From Escherichia coli (GTDB lineage: Bacteria > Pseudomonadota > Gammaproteobacteria > Enterobacterales > Enterobacteriaceae): a DNA stretch of 64,000 nucleotides. Positions 56,759 to 64,000 of the stretch are shown in pieces (positions within the stretch are counted from its first letter, which is position 1; each line of letters starts with the position of its first letter). The stretch covers positions 3,100,001 through 3,164,000 of the forward strand of contig NZ_AP027764.1 of NCBI RefSeq assembly GCF_036503815.1, in the 5' to 3' direction. A program made the position numbers and the translations under genes. Below the pieces are notes generated by a model. The model was not told the DNA's origin. It worked only from the letters and a program-made list of their open reading frames with translations, and ran no database searches.

Positions 56759-58519
56759 ATGACGCAAACATTTATCCCCGGCAAAGATGCCGCTCTGGAA
56801 GATTCCATCGCTCGCTTCCAGCAAAAACTTTCAGACCTCGGTTTTCAGATTGAAGAGGCCTCCTGGCTGAATCCCGTGCCTAACGTCTGGTCTGTACATA
56901 TTCGCGACAAAGAGTGCGCACTGTGTTTTACCAACGGTAAAGGCGCAACCAAAAAAGCGGCGCTGGCTTCTGCACTCGGTGAATATTTCGAGCGTCTGTC
57001 TACCAACTACTTTTTTGCTGACTTCTGGCTGGGCGAAACCATCGCCAACGGTCCATTCGTGCATTATCCCAACGAAAAATGGTTCCCACTGACCGAAAAC
57101 GACGATGTACCAGAAGGGCTGCTCGATGACCGTCTGCGCGCATTTTACGATCCGGAGAATGAACTGACCGGCAGCATGCTGATTGACCTACAATCTGGTA
57201 ACGAAGATCGTGGTATTTGCGGTCTACCGTTTACGCGCCAGTCCGACAATCAGATCGTTTATATTCCGATGAATATCATTGGTAACCTGTACGTTTCTAA
57301 CGGTATGTCCGCTGGCAATACCCGAAACGAAGCACGCGTTCAGGGGTTGTCCGAAGTTTTCGAACGCTACGTGAAAAACCGGATTATTGCTGAAAGTATC
57401 AGCCTGCCAGAGATCCCGGCAGACGTGCTGGCGCGTTATCCAGCGGTGGTTGAAGCGATCGAAACACTGGAAGCGGAAGGTTTCCCGATCTTCGCTTATG
57501 ATGCCTCGCTTGGCGGTCAATATCCGGTGATCTGCGTGGTACTGTTCAATCCAGCTAACGGTACCTGCTTTGCATCCTTCGGTGCACATCCTGATTTTGG
57601 CGTTGCACTGGAACGTACCGTGACCGAGTTGCTGCAAGGCCGCGGTCTGAAAGATTTGGATGTGTTTACTCCGCCAACCTTCGATGATGAAGAAGTCGCT
57701 GAACATACTAACCTCGAAACGCACTTTATCGATTCCAGCGGTTTAATCTCCTGGGACCTATTCAAGCAGGATGCTGATTATCCGTTTGTGGACTGGAGCT
57801 TCTCAGGCACCACGGAAGAAGAGTTTGCTACGCTGATGGCTATCTTCAACAAAGAAGATAAAGAAGTTTATATTGCCGATTACGAGCATCTGGGCGTTTA
57901 TGCTTGCCGCATTATCGTGCCTGGCATGTCCGATATTTATCCGGCAGAAGATCTGTGGCTGGCGAATAACAGCATGGGCAGCCATTTACGTGAAACGATC
58001 CTTTCACTCCCAGGCAGCGAGTGGGAAAAAGAAGATTACCTGAACCTCATCGAGCAACTGGATGAAGAAGGTTTTGATGACTTTACCCGCGTGCGTGAGC
58101 TATTAGGTCTGGCAACCGGGCCGGATAACGGCTGGTACACTCTGCGTATCGGTGAATTAAAGGCTATGCTGGCGCTGGCTGGTGGCGATCTGGAACAGGC
58201 TCTGGTCTGGACTGAATTGACAATGGAATTTAACTCATCAGTGTTCAGTCCGGAACGCGCCAACTATTATCGCTGTCTGCAAACGTTGTTATTACTGGCA
58301 CAGGAAGAAGACCGCCAACCGCTGCAATATCTGAATGCCTTCGTTCGTATGTATGGCGCAGATGCCGTAGAAGCCGCCAGTGCGGCAATGAGCGGTGAAT
58401 CGGCGTTTTATGGCCTGCAACCCGTAGATAGCGATCTGCACGCATTTGCTGCACATCAATCGTTGCTGAAGGCCTACGAAAAGCTGCAGCGCGCCAAAGC
58501 GGCATACTGGGCAAAATAA
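56759..58519 (+). CDS. ycaO: YcaO, RimO-associated ribosomal S12 beta-methylthiolation factor
   Basis: 586 residues from ATG 56759 (MTQTFIPGKDAALED). An N-terminal YcaO ATP-binding domain (about 1-400, with ASALGEYFERL and RNEARVQGLSEVFERY) is followed by a C-terminal helical repeat region. E. coli YcaO binds ATP and takes part in RimO-dependent methylthiolation of S12 Asp88; how it acts is unclear. The wider family makes azolines and thioamides in peptide natural products, but no precursor or partner genes for that are here. Confidence 0.94.
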   Translation: MTQTFIPGKDAALEDSIARFQQKLSDLGFQIEEASWLNPVPNVWSVHIRDKECALCFTNGKGATKKAALASALGEYFERLSTNYFFADFWLGETIANGPFVHYPNEKWFPLTENDDVPEGLLDDRLRAFYDPENELTGSMLIDLQSGNEDRGICGLPFTRQSDNQIVYIPMNIIGNLYVSNGMSAGNTRNEARVQGLSEVFERYVKNRIIAESISLPEIPADVLARYPAVVEAIETLEAEGFPIFAYDASLGGQYPVICVVLFNPANGTCFASFGAHPDFGVALERTVTELLQGRGLKDLDVFTPPTFDDEEVAEHTNLETHFIDSSGLISWDLFKQDADYPFVDWSFSGTTEEEFATLMAIFNKEDKEVYIADYEHLGVYACRIIVPGMSDIYPAEDLWLANNSMGSHLRETILSLPGSEWEKEDYLNLIEQLDEEGFDDFTRVRELLGLATGPDNGWYTLRIGELKAMLALAGGDLEQALVWTELTMEFNSSVFSPERANYYRCLQTLLLLAQEEDRQPLQYLNAFVRMYGADAVEAASAAMSGESAFYGLQPVDSDLHAFAAHQSLLKAYEKLQRAKAAYWAK

Positions 58520-58924
58520 AATCAAATAGCCTACGCAATGTAGGCTTAATGATTCGTCTGAGTTATATTACGGGGCGTTTTTTTAATGCCCCGCTTTACA
58601 TATATTTGCATTAATAAAATAATTGTAATTATAAAGTTAAATATCGGTAATTTGTATTTAATAAATACGATCGATATTGTTACTTTATTCGCCTGGTGCT
58701 CCCTTTTAATTAACTGTTTTAGCGGAGGATGCGGAAAAAATTCAACTCATTTGTTAATTTTTAAAATTTATTTTTATTTGGATAATCAAATATTTACTCC
58801 GTATTTGCATAAAAACCATGCGAGTTACGGGCCTATAAGCCAGGCGAGATATGATCTATATCAATTTCTCATCTATAATGCTTTGTTAGTATCTCGTCGC
58901 CGACTTAATAAAGAGAGAGTTAGT
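58520..58924 (+). promoter_or_regulatory. ycaO-focA gap: pfl operon promoters with FNR site
   Basis: 405 nt, very AT-rich. Near ycaO a TAGCCTAC/GTAGGCTTA hairpin (58527-58547) and a GGGGC/GCCCC hairpin with T-rich loop (58572-58593) may end ycaO. ATGAT-N4-ATCAA (58851-58864) matches the FNR box (TTGAT-N4-ATCAA); with TAGTAT (58887-58892) as -10, the start near 58899 puts FNR at -41.5, an FNR class II arrangement. TATAAT at 58874-58879 is an alternative -10. Multiple FNR/ArcA-controlled pfl promoters are established in E. coli. Confidence 0.75.
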
Positions 58925-59782
58925 GTGAAAGCTGACAACCCTTTTGATCTTTTACTTCCTGCAGCAATGGCCAAAGTGGCCGAAGAGGCAGGTGTCTATA
59001 AAGCAACGAAACATCCGCTTAAGACTTTCTATCTGGCGATTACCGCCGGTGTTTTCATCTCAATCGCATTCGTCTTCTATATCACAGCAACCACTGGCAC
59101 AGGAACAATGCCCTTCGGCATGGCAAAACTGGTTGGCGGCATTTGCTTCTCTCTGGGGCTGATTCTTTGTGTTGTCTGCGGAGCCGATCTCTTTACTTCC
59201 ACAGTGTTGATTGTTGTTGCTAAGGCGAGTGGGCGCATCACCTGGGGTCAGTTGGCGAAAAACTGGCTAAATGTCTATTTTGGCAACCTGGTCGGCGCAC
59301 TGCTGTTTGTACTTTTAATGTGGCTTTCCGGCGAGTATATGACCGCGAATGGTCAATGGGGACTAAACGTCCTACAAACCGCCGACCACAAAGTGCACCA
59401 TACTTTTATTGAGGCCGTCTGCCTTGGTATCCTGGCAAACCTGATGGTATGTCTGGCAGTATGGATGAGTTATTCTGGCCGCAGCCTGATGGATAAAGCG
59501 TTCATTATGGTGCTGCCGGTCGCGATGTTTGTTGCCAGCGGTTTTGAGCACAGTATCGCAAACATGTTTATGATCCCGATGGGTATTGTAATCCGCGACT
59601 TCGCATCTCCGGAATTCTGGACCGCTGTCGGTTCTGCACCGGAAAATTTTTCTCACCTGACCGTGATGAACTTCATCACTGATAACCTGATTCCGGTTAC
59701 GATCGGTAATATTATCGGCGGTGGTTTGTTGGTTGGGTTGACATACTGGGTCATTTACCTGCGTGAAAACGATCACCATTAA
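58925..59782 (+). CDS. focA: Formate channel FocA
   Basis: 285 residues from GTG 58925 after AGAGAG, giving MKADNPFDLL and the known length; in-frame extension upstream runs through the promoter and is not coding. FNT-family pentameric channel with six membrane segments and the conserved His in FEHSIANMF. It moves formate made by PflB across the inner membrane. It precedes pflB by 54 nt. Confidence 0.98.
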   Translation: MKADNPFDLLLPAAMAKVAEEAGVYKATKHPLKTFYLAITAGVFISIAFVFYITATTGTGTMPFGMAKLVGGICFSLGLILCVVCGADLFTSTVLIVVAKASGRITWGQLAKNWLNVYFGNLVGALLFVLLMWLSGEYMTANGQWGLNVLQTADHKVHHTFIEAVCLGILANLMVCLAVWMSYSGRSLMDKAFIMVLPVAMFVASGFEHSIANMFMIPMGIVIRDFASPEFWTAVGSAPENFSHLTVMNFITDNLIPVTIGNIIGGGLLVGLTYWVIYLRENDHH

Positions 59783-59836
59783 TGGTTGTCGAAGTACGCA
59801 GTAAATAAAAAATCCACTTAAGAAGGTAGGTGTTAC

Positions 59837-62119
59837 ATGTCCGAGCTTAATGAAAAGTTAGCCACAGCCTGGGAAGGTTTTACCAAAGGTGACTGGCAGA
59901 ATGAAGTAAACGTCCGTGACTTCATTCAGAAAAACTACACTCCGTACGAGGGTGACGAGTCCTTCCTGGCTGGCGCTACTGAAGCGACCACCACCCTGTG
60001 GGACAAAGTAATGGAAGGCGTTAAACTGGAAAACCGCACTCACGCGCCAGTTGACTTTGACACCGCTGTTGCTTCCACCATCACCTCTCACGACGCTGGC
60101 TACATCAACAAAGCGTTGGAAAAAGTTGTTGGTCTGCAGACTGAAGCTCCGCTGAAACGTGCTCTTATCCCGTTCGGTGGTATCAAAATGATCGAAGGTT
60201 CCTGCAAAGCGTACAACCGCGAACTGGACCCGATGATCAAAAAAATCTTCACTGAATACCGTAAAACTCACAACCAGGGCGTGTTCGACGTTTACACTCC
60301 GGACATCCTGCGTTGCCGTAAATCCGGTGTTCTGACCGGTCTGCCAGATGCTTATGGCCGTGGTCGTATCATCGGTGACTACCGTCGCGTTGCGCTGTAC
60401 GGTATCGACTACCTGATGAAAGACAAATACGCTCAGTTCACCTCTCTGCAGGCTGATCTGGAAAACGGCGTAAACCTGGAACAGACTATCCGTCTGCGCG
60501 AAGAAATCGCTGAACAGCACCGCGCTCTGGGTCAGATGAAAGAAATGGCTGCGAAATACGGCTACGACATCTCTGGTCCGGCTACCAACGCTCAGGAAGC
60601 TATCCAGTGGACTTACTTCGGCTACCTGGCTGCTGTTAAGTCTCAGAACGGTGCTGCAATGTCCTTCGGTCGTACCTCCACCTTCCTGGATGTGTACATC
60701 GAACGTGACCTGAAAGCTGGCAAGATCACCGAACAAGAAGCGCAGGAAATGGTTGACCACCTGGTCATGAAACTGCGTATGGTTCGCTTCCTGCGTACTC
60801 CGGAATACGATGAACTGTTCTCTGGCGACCCGATCTGGGCAACCGAATCTATCGGTGGTATGGGCCTCGACGGTCGTACCCTGGTTACCAAAAACAGCTT
60901 CCGTTTCCTGAACACCCTGTACACCATGGGTCCGTCTCCGGAACCGAACATGACCATTCTGTGGTCTGAAAAACTGCCGCTGAACTTCAAGAAATTCGCT
61001 GCTAAAGTGTCCATCGATACCTCTTCTCTGCAGTATGAGAACGATGACCTGATGCGTCCGGACTTCAACAACGATGACTACGCTATCGCTTGCTGCGTAA
61101 GCCCGATGATCGTTGGTAAACAAATGCAGTTCTTCGGTGCGCGTGCAAACCTGGCGAAAACCATGCTGTACGCAATCAACGGCGGCGTTGACGAAAAACT
61201 GAAAATGCAGGTTGGTCCGAAGTCTGAACCGATCAAAGGCGACGTCCTGAACTACGATGAAGTGATGGAGCGCATGGATCACTTCATGGACTGGCTGGCT
61301 AAACAGTACATCACTGCACTGAACATCATCCACTACATGCACGACAAGTACAGCTACGAAGCCTCTCTGATGGCGCTGCACGACCGTGACGTTATCCGCA
61401 CCATGGCGTGTGGTATCGCTGGTCTGTCCGTTGCTGCTGACTCCCTGTCTGCAATCAAATATGCGAAAGTTAAACCGATTCGTGACGAAGACGGTCTGGC
61501 TATCGACTTCGAAATCGAAGGCGAATACCCGCAGTTTGGTAACAACGATCCGCGTGTAGATGACCTGGCTGTTGACCTGGTAGAACGTTTCATGAAGAAA
61601 ATTCAGAAACTGCACACCTACCGTGACGCAATCCCGACTCAGTCTGTTCTGACCATCACTTCTAACGTTGTGTATGGTAAGAAAACTGGTAACACCCCAG
61701 ACGGTCGTCGTGCTGGCGCGCCGTTCGGACCGGGTGCTAACCCGATGCACGGTCGTGACCAGAAAGGTGCTGTAGCATCTCTGACTTCCGTTGCTAAACT
61801 GCCGTTTGCTTACGCTAAAGATGGTATCTCCTACACCTTCTCTATCGTTCCGAACGCACTGGGTAAAGACGACGAAGTTCGTAAGACCAACCTGGCTGGT
61901 CTGATGGATGGTTACTTCCACCACGAAGCATCCATCGAAGGTGGTCAGCACCTGAACGTTAACGTGATGAACCGTGAAATGCTGCTCGACGCGATGGAAA
62001 ACCCGGAAAAATATCCGCAGCTGACCATCCGTGTATCTGGCTACGCAGTACGTTTCAACTCGCTGACTAAAGAACAGCAGCAGGACGTTATTACTCGTAC
62101 CTTCACTCAATCTATGTAA
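59837..62119 (+). CDS. pflB: Formate acetyltransferase (pyruvate formate-lyase)
   Basis: 760 residues, glycyl-radical enzyme. Active-site Cys pair in AIACCVSP (Cys418/419 in mature numbering) and the radical Gly in RVSGYAVRFN near the C-terminus. It turns pyruvate and CoA into acetyl-CoA and formate in anaerobic growth. Very strong codon bias leaves a 750-codon stop-free frame on the opposite strand, which is not a gene. Confidence 0.99.
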   Translation: MSELNEKLATAWEGFTKGDWQNEVNVRDFIQKNYTPYEGDESFLAGATEATTTLWDKVMEGVKLENRTHAPVDFDTAVASTITSHDAGYINKALEKVVGLQTEAPLKRALIPFGGIKMIEGSCKAYNRELDPMIKKIFTEYRKTHNQGVFDVYTPDILRCRKSGVLTGLPDAYGRGRIIGDYRRVALYGIDYLMKDKYAQFTSLQADLENGVNLEQTIRLREEIAEQHRALGQMKEMAAKYGYDISGPATNAQEAIQWTYFGYLAAVKSQNGAAMSFGRTSTFLDVYIERDLKAGKITEQEAQEMVDHLVMKLRMVRFLRTPEYDELFSGDPIWATESIGGMGLDGRTLVTKNSFRFLNTLYTMGPSPEPNMTILWSEKLPLNFKKFAAKVSIDTSSLQYENDDLMRPDFNNDDYAIACCVSPMIVGKQMQFFGARANLAKTMLYAINGGVDEKLKMQVGPKSEPIKGDVLNYDEVMERMDHFMDWLAKQYITALNIIHYMHDKYSYEASLMALHDRDVIRTMACGIAGLSVAADSLSAIKYAKVKPIRDEDGLAIDFEIEGEYPQFGNNDPRVDDLAVDLVERFMKKIQKLHTYRDAIPTQSVLTITSNVVYGKKTGNTPDGRRAGAPFGPGANPMHGRDQKGAVASLTSVAKLPFAYAKDGISYTFSIVPNALGKDDEVRKTNLAGLMDGYFHHEASIEGGQHLNVNVMNREMLLDAMENPEKYPQLTIRVSGYAVRFNSLTKEQQQDVITRTFTQSM

Positions 62120-62156
62120 TTAGTTTTGACTGAAATCGTACAGTAAAAAGCGTACA

Positions 62157-62188
62157 ATAAAGGCTCCACGAAAGTGGGGCCTTTTTTA
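62157..62188 (+). terminator. pflB terminator
   Basis: AAGGCTCCAC gaaa GTGGGGCCTT (one mismatch) with six T, about 40 nt after pflB. It explains why pflA is expressed at a lower level from its own promoter or read-through. Confidence 0.88.
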
Positions 62189-62310
62189 GCACGAGAGCCT
62201 TTTTTGTCAGCTATCTATACTTTAAGGTGACTGCCAAAACAGACTCGACGTAGCCTTCGAGCTGCGCACCAACACGGCCTCAGATGGGCCACATCTGGAG
62301 AAACACCGCA

Positions 62311-63051
62311 ATGTCAGTTATTGGTCGCATTCACTCCTTTGAATCCTGTGGAACCGTAGACGGCCCGGGTATTCGCTTTATCACCTTTTTCCAGGGCTGC
62401 CTGATGCGCTGCCTGTATTGTCATAACCGCGACACCTGGGACACGCATGGCGGTAAAGAAGTTACCGTTGAAGATTTGATGAAGGAAGTGGTGACCTATC
62501 GCCACTTTATGAACGCTTCCGGCGGCGGCGTTACCGCATCCGGCGGTGAAGCAATCCTGCAAGCTGAGTTTGTTCGTGACTGGTTCCGCGCCTGCAAAAA
62601 AGAAGGCATTCATACCTGTCTGGATACCAACGGTTTTGTTCGTCGTTACGATCCGGTGATTGATGAACTGCTGGAAGTAACCGACCTGGTAATGCTCGAT
62701 CTCAAACAGATGAACGACGAGATCCACCAAAATCTGGTTGGAGTTTCCAACCACCGCACGCTGGAGTTTGCTAAATATCTGGCGAATAAAAATGTGAAGG
62801 TGTGGATCCGCTACGTTGTTGTCCCAGGCTGGTCTGACGATGACGATTCAGCGCATCGCCTCGGTGAATTTACCCGTGATATGGGCAACGTTGAGAAAAT
62901 CGAGCTTCTCCCCTACCACGAGCTGGGCAAACACAAATGGGTGGCGATGGGTGAAGAATACAAACTTGATGGTGTTAAACCACCGAAGAAAGAGACCATG
63001 GAACGCGTGAAAGGCATTCTTGAGCAGTACGGTCATAAGGTAATGTTCTAA
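62311..63051 (+). CDS. pflA: Pyruvate formate-lyase-activating enzyme
   Basis: 246 residues from ATG 62311. Radical SAM enzyme with the 4Fe-4S motif C30-x3-C34-x2-C37 (GCLMRCLYC) and ASGGEA motif. It abstracts hydrogen from the PflB radical glycine. Located 191 nt after pflB, beyond the terminator. Confidence 0.99.
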   Translation: MSVIGRIHSFESCGTVDGPGIRFITFFQGCLMRCLYCHNRDTWDTHGGKEVTVEDLMKEVVTYRHFMNASGGGVTASGGEAILQAEFVRDWFRACKKEGIHTCLDTNGFVRRYDPVIDELLEVTDLVMLDLKQMNDEIHQNLVGVSNHRTLEFAKYLANKNVKVWIRYVVVPGWSDDDDSAHRLGEFTRDMGNVEKIELLPYHELGKHKWVAMGEEYKLDGVKPPKKETMERVKGILEQYGHKVMF

Positions 63052-63059
63052 TTTCCCCG

Positions 63060-63096
63060 TAAAGCGGCAACTTTATTGAGTTGCCGCTTTGTTATT
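63060..63096. terminator. pflA/ycaK convergent terminator
   Basis: AAAGCGGCAACT ttattg AGTTGCCGCTTT, a 12-bp stem with A and T flanks, between the converging genes pflA and ycaK; usable on both strands though T-runs are short. Confidence 0.82.
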
Positions 63097-63132
63097 CCGC
63101 GCTTCATTCTGCTACAGCGTTTTTAACACATC

Positions 63133-63723
63133 TTATAGTGCATCTACCATATCCCGTACCTGAGATAATAACGACTGATAATAGCTCGCGTGAAGTTCTT
63201 CCCCATCGAATACCACTGTATTACACAAGAAAGTGACATCGGCATCTTCAATACCAAGATAACTGCACATATTTATCAAATAATCGCTTATATTTTTTTC
63301 CCAGCCCATCTGGACAAATGATTCTTTGTCTCCTCCAACCAGCGCCACCCAACGAACTTTATTGAATGGTAATTTGTGCCCATCTCCATAAGCCAGCCCA
63401 TTATTCCATACTCTGTCAATATATCCTTTTAGCATTGCTGGGAAGCTGTACCACCAGAGAGGAAAAACCACCACTAACGTGTCATGTTCAAGCAGCTCTG
63501 AATAAAGCTGATGAACCTCTGGAGAATAACGTTTATCCATATTCTTCCAGTCTGGTTCATCTTCCGGCGTCATCACCGGGTTGAAATTACGCCGATATAA
63601 ATCGAGTTCCGTCACCTGTATTTTCCGCTCCATTGCCCGCTGATGGATCGCATCAGCAATATGTGCGGTCAATGAATCATGACGAGGATGGGCCCATACC
63701 AAATAAATACGCTCAGACTGCAT
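63133..63723 (-). CDS. ycaK: YcaK, flavodoxin-fold NAD(P)H oxidoreductase
   Basis: 196 residues, KefF/NQO-like flavoprotein family: WAHPRHDSLT near the N-terminus for FMN phosphate, FPLWWYSFPAMLKGYIDRVW in the middle. Substrate unknown. Divergent from the LysR gene ycaN across 99 nt, a common layout in which the regulator controls its neighbour; that is inference. Confidence 0.92.
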   Translation of the reverse strand: MQSERIYLVWAHPRHDSLTAHIADAIHQRAMERKIQVTELDLYRRNFNPVMTPEDEPDWKNMDKRYSPEVHQLYSELLEHDTLVVVFPLWWYSFPAMLKGYIDRVWNNGLAYGDGHKLPFNKVRWVALVGGDKESFVQMGWEKNISDYLINMCSYLGIEDADVTFLCNTVVFDGEELHASYYQSLLSQVRDMVDAL

Positions 63724-63822
63724 AATTTTACCTCCACGTTAAGTTCTGGAGCGCACTTTACGCAGGCGGCATCATCCTGTAAACGTGATGATTCAGGATG
63801 AGTTAATGAAGGATTTTCACTA

Positions 63823-64000
63823 ATGCGGATGAATATGTCTGACTTTGCCACTTTCTTTGCCGTGGCCCGTAATCAAAGCTTTCGTGCAGCAGGCGATGAG
63901 TTAGGCTTATCTTCGTCCGCCATTAGCCATAGTATTAAAACACTGGAACAACGTCTTAAAATTCGCTTATTCAATCGGACAACCCGAAGCGTATCGTTAA
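63823..64000 (+). CDS. ycaN: LysR-type regulator YcaN, N-terminal part (cut by window end)
   Basis: 59 codons from ATG 63823 to the window end: MRMNMSDFATFFAVARNQSF, then a typical LysR winged helix (GLSSSAISHSIKTLEQRLKIRLFNRTTR). The ligand-binding domain (about 240 more residues) is outside. Alternative Met codons at 63829 and 63835 would shorten the protein by 2-4 residues. Targets are unknown; the divergent ycaK is the likely first candidate. Confidence 0.93.
   Translation, partial: MRMNMSDFATFFAVARNQSFRAAGDELGLSSSAISHSIKTLEQRLKIRLFNRTTRSVSL

Noticed and set aside
56759..58519. YcaO as a peptide natural-product cyclodehydratase
   Set aside because: No precursor peptide, dehydrogenase, transporter or E1-like partner gene lies nearby; sequence and place match the housekeeping E. 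coli YcaO.
58586..58924. An N-terminal extension of focA by 113 codons
   Set aside because: The stretch is AT-rich promoter DNA with an FNR box and -10 elements; FocA has its known length from the GTG at 58925.
59858..62110. A 750-codon stop-free frame on the minus strand, antisense to pflB
   Set aside because: pflB has extreme codon bias; the codons it avoids remove stops from the opposite strand. The antisense product is of odd composition (rich in Phe, Val, Arg, His) and has no ribosome-binding site or known family.
1..64000. Prophage, insertion sequence, CRISPR array, tRNA or defence system
   Set aside because: Gene order is the conserved E. coli backbone with normal gaps; I saw no transposase, integrase, direct-repeat array, tRNA cloverleaf or defence gene.

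Overview
The window is a stretch of Escherichia coli chromosome (or a very close Escherichia relative). Nearly every protein can be recognised as an E. coli K-12 gene product at its usual length, and gene order follows the K-12 block from sulA/ompA to pflA/ycaN, printed here in the opposite orientation to the K-12 map. OmpF seems almost identical to K-12. OmpA differs in surface loops 2 and 3, and the elf (ycbQRST-ycbUVF) fimbrial cluster that K-12 has between pyrD and ssuE is missing. The strain is therefore not K-12; both traits fit extraintestinal (B2-like) lineages, but this rests on memory and was not searched.

Layout. 1-5.0 kb: end of sulA, ompA, matP, the Lon-like ycbZ, fabA and the 55-residue rmf. 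5.2-12.9 kb (minus strand): pqiABC envelope lipid transport, the ABC-F ATPase uup and the 23S rRNA methylase rlmKL. 12.9-15.9 kb: ycbX, zapC, pyrD. 16.0-20.3 kb: the complete ssuEADCB alkanesulfonate operon. 20.3-29.1 kb: pepN, pncB, asnS, ompF and aspC with their regulatory regions and terminators. 29.1-32.4 kb: gloC and the peptidoglycan pair mepK/ldtD. 32.6-39.9 kb: the cmoM-mukF-mukE-mukB condensin operon. 40-49.1 kb: elyC, ycbJ, and the minus-strand run ycaI(comEC)-msbA-lpxK-ycaQ-ycaR-kdsB for lipopolysaccharide export and synthesis. 49.3-52.2 kb: cmk-rpsA-ihfB. 52.4-56.6 kb: ycaL, serC-aroA, ycaP. 56.7-63.1 kb: ycaO, then focA-pflB-pflA for anaerobic pyruvate/formate metabolism. 63.1-64 kb: ycaK and the start of the divergent LysR-type gene ycaN, cut by the window end.

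Shared themes are envelope building (ompA, ompF, pqi, fabA, kdsB, lpxK, msbA, elyC, mepK, ldtD, ycaL) and chromosome organisation and division (sulA, matP, zapC, mukBEF, ihfB). Translational coupling is common: 4-nt ATGA-type overlaps join pqiB/pqiC, ssuA/ssuD, ssuC/ssuB, cmoM/mukF, ycaR/kdsB and msbA/lpxK.

I found no tRNA, rRNA, insertion sequence, prophage or CRISPR array, and nothing that looks like an undescribed multi-gene system. The more interesting points are local: the pyrD-ssuE junction, a block of substitutions in SsuA, the OmpA loop allele, the apparently kinase-dead YcbJ, the degenerate Lon-like YcbZ, and a two-way terminator hairpin in the long asnS-ompF gap.
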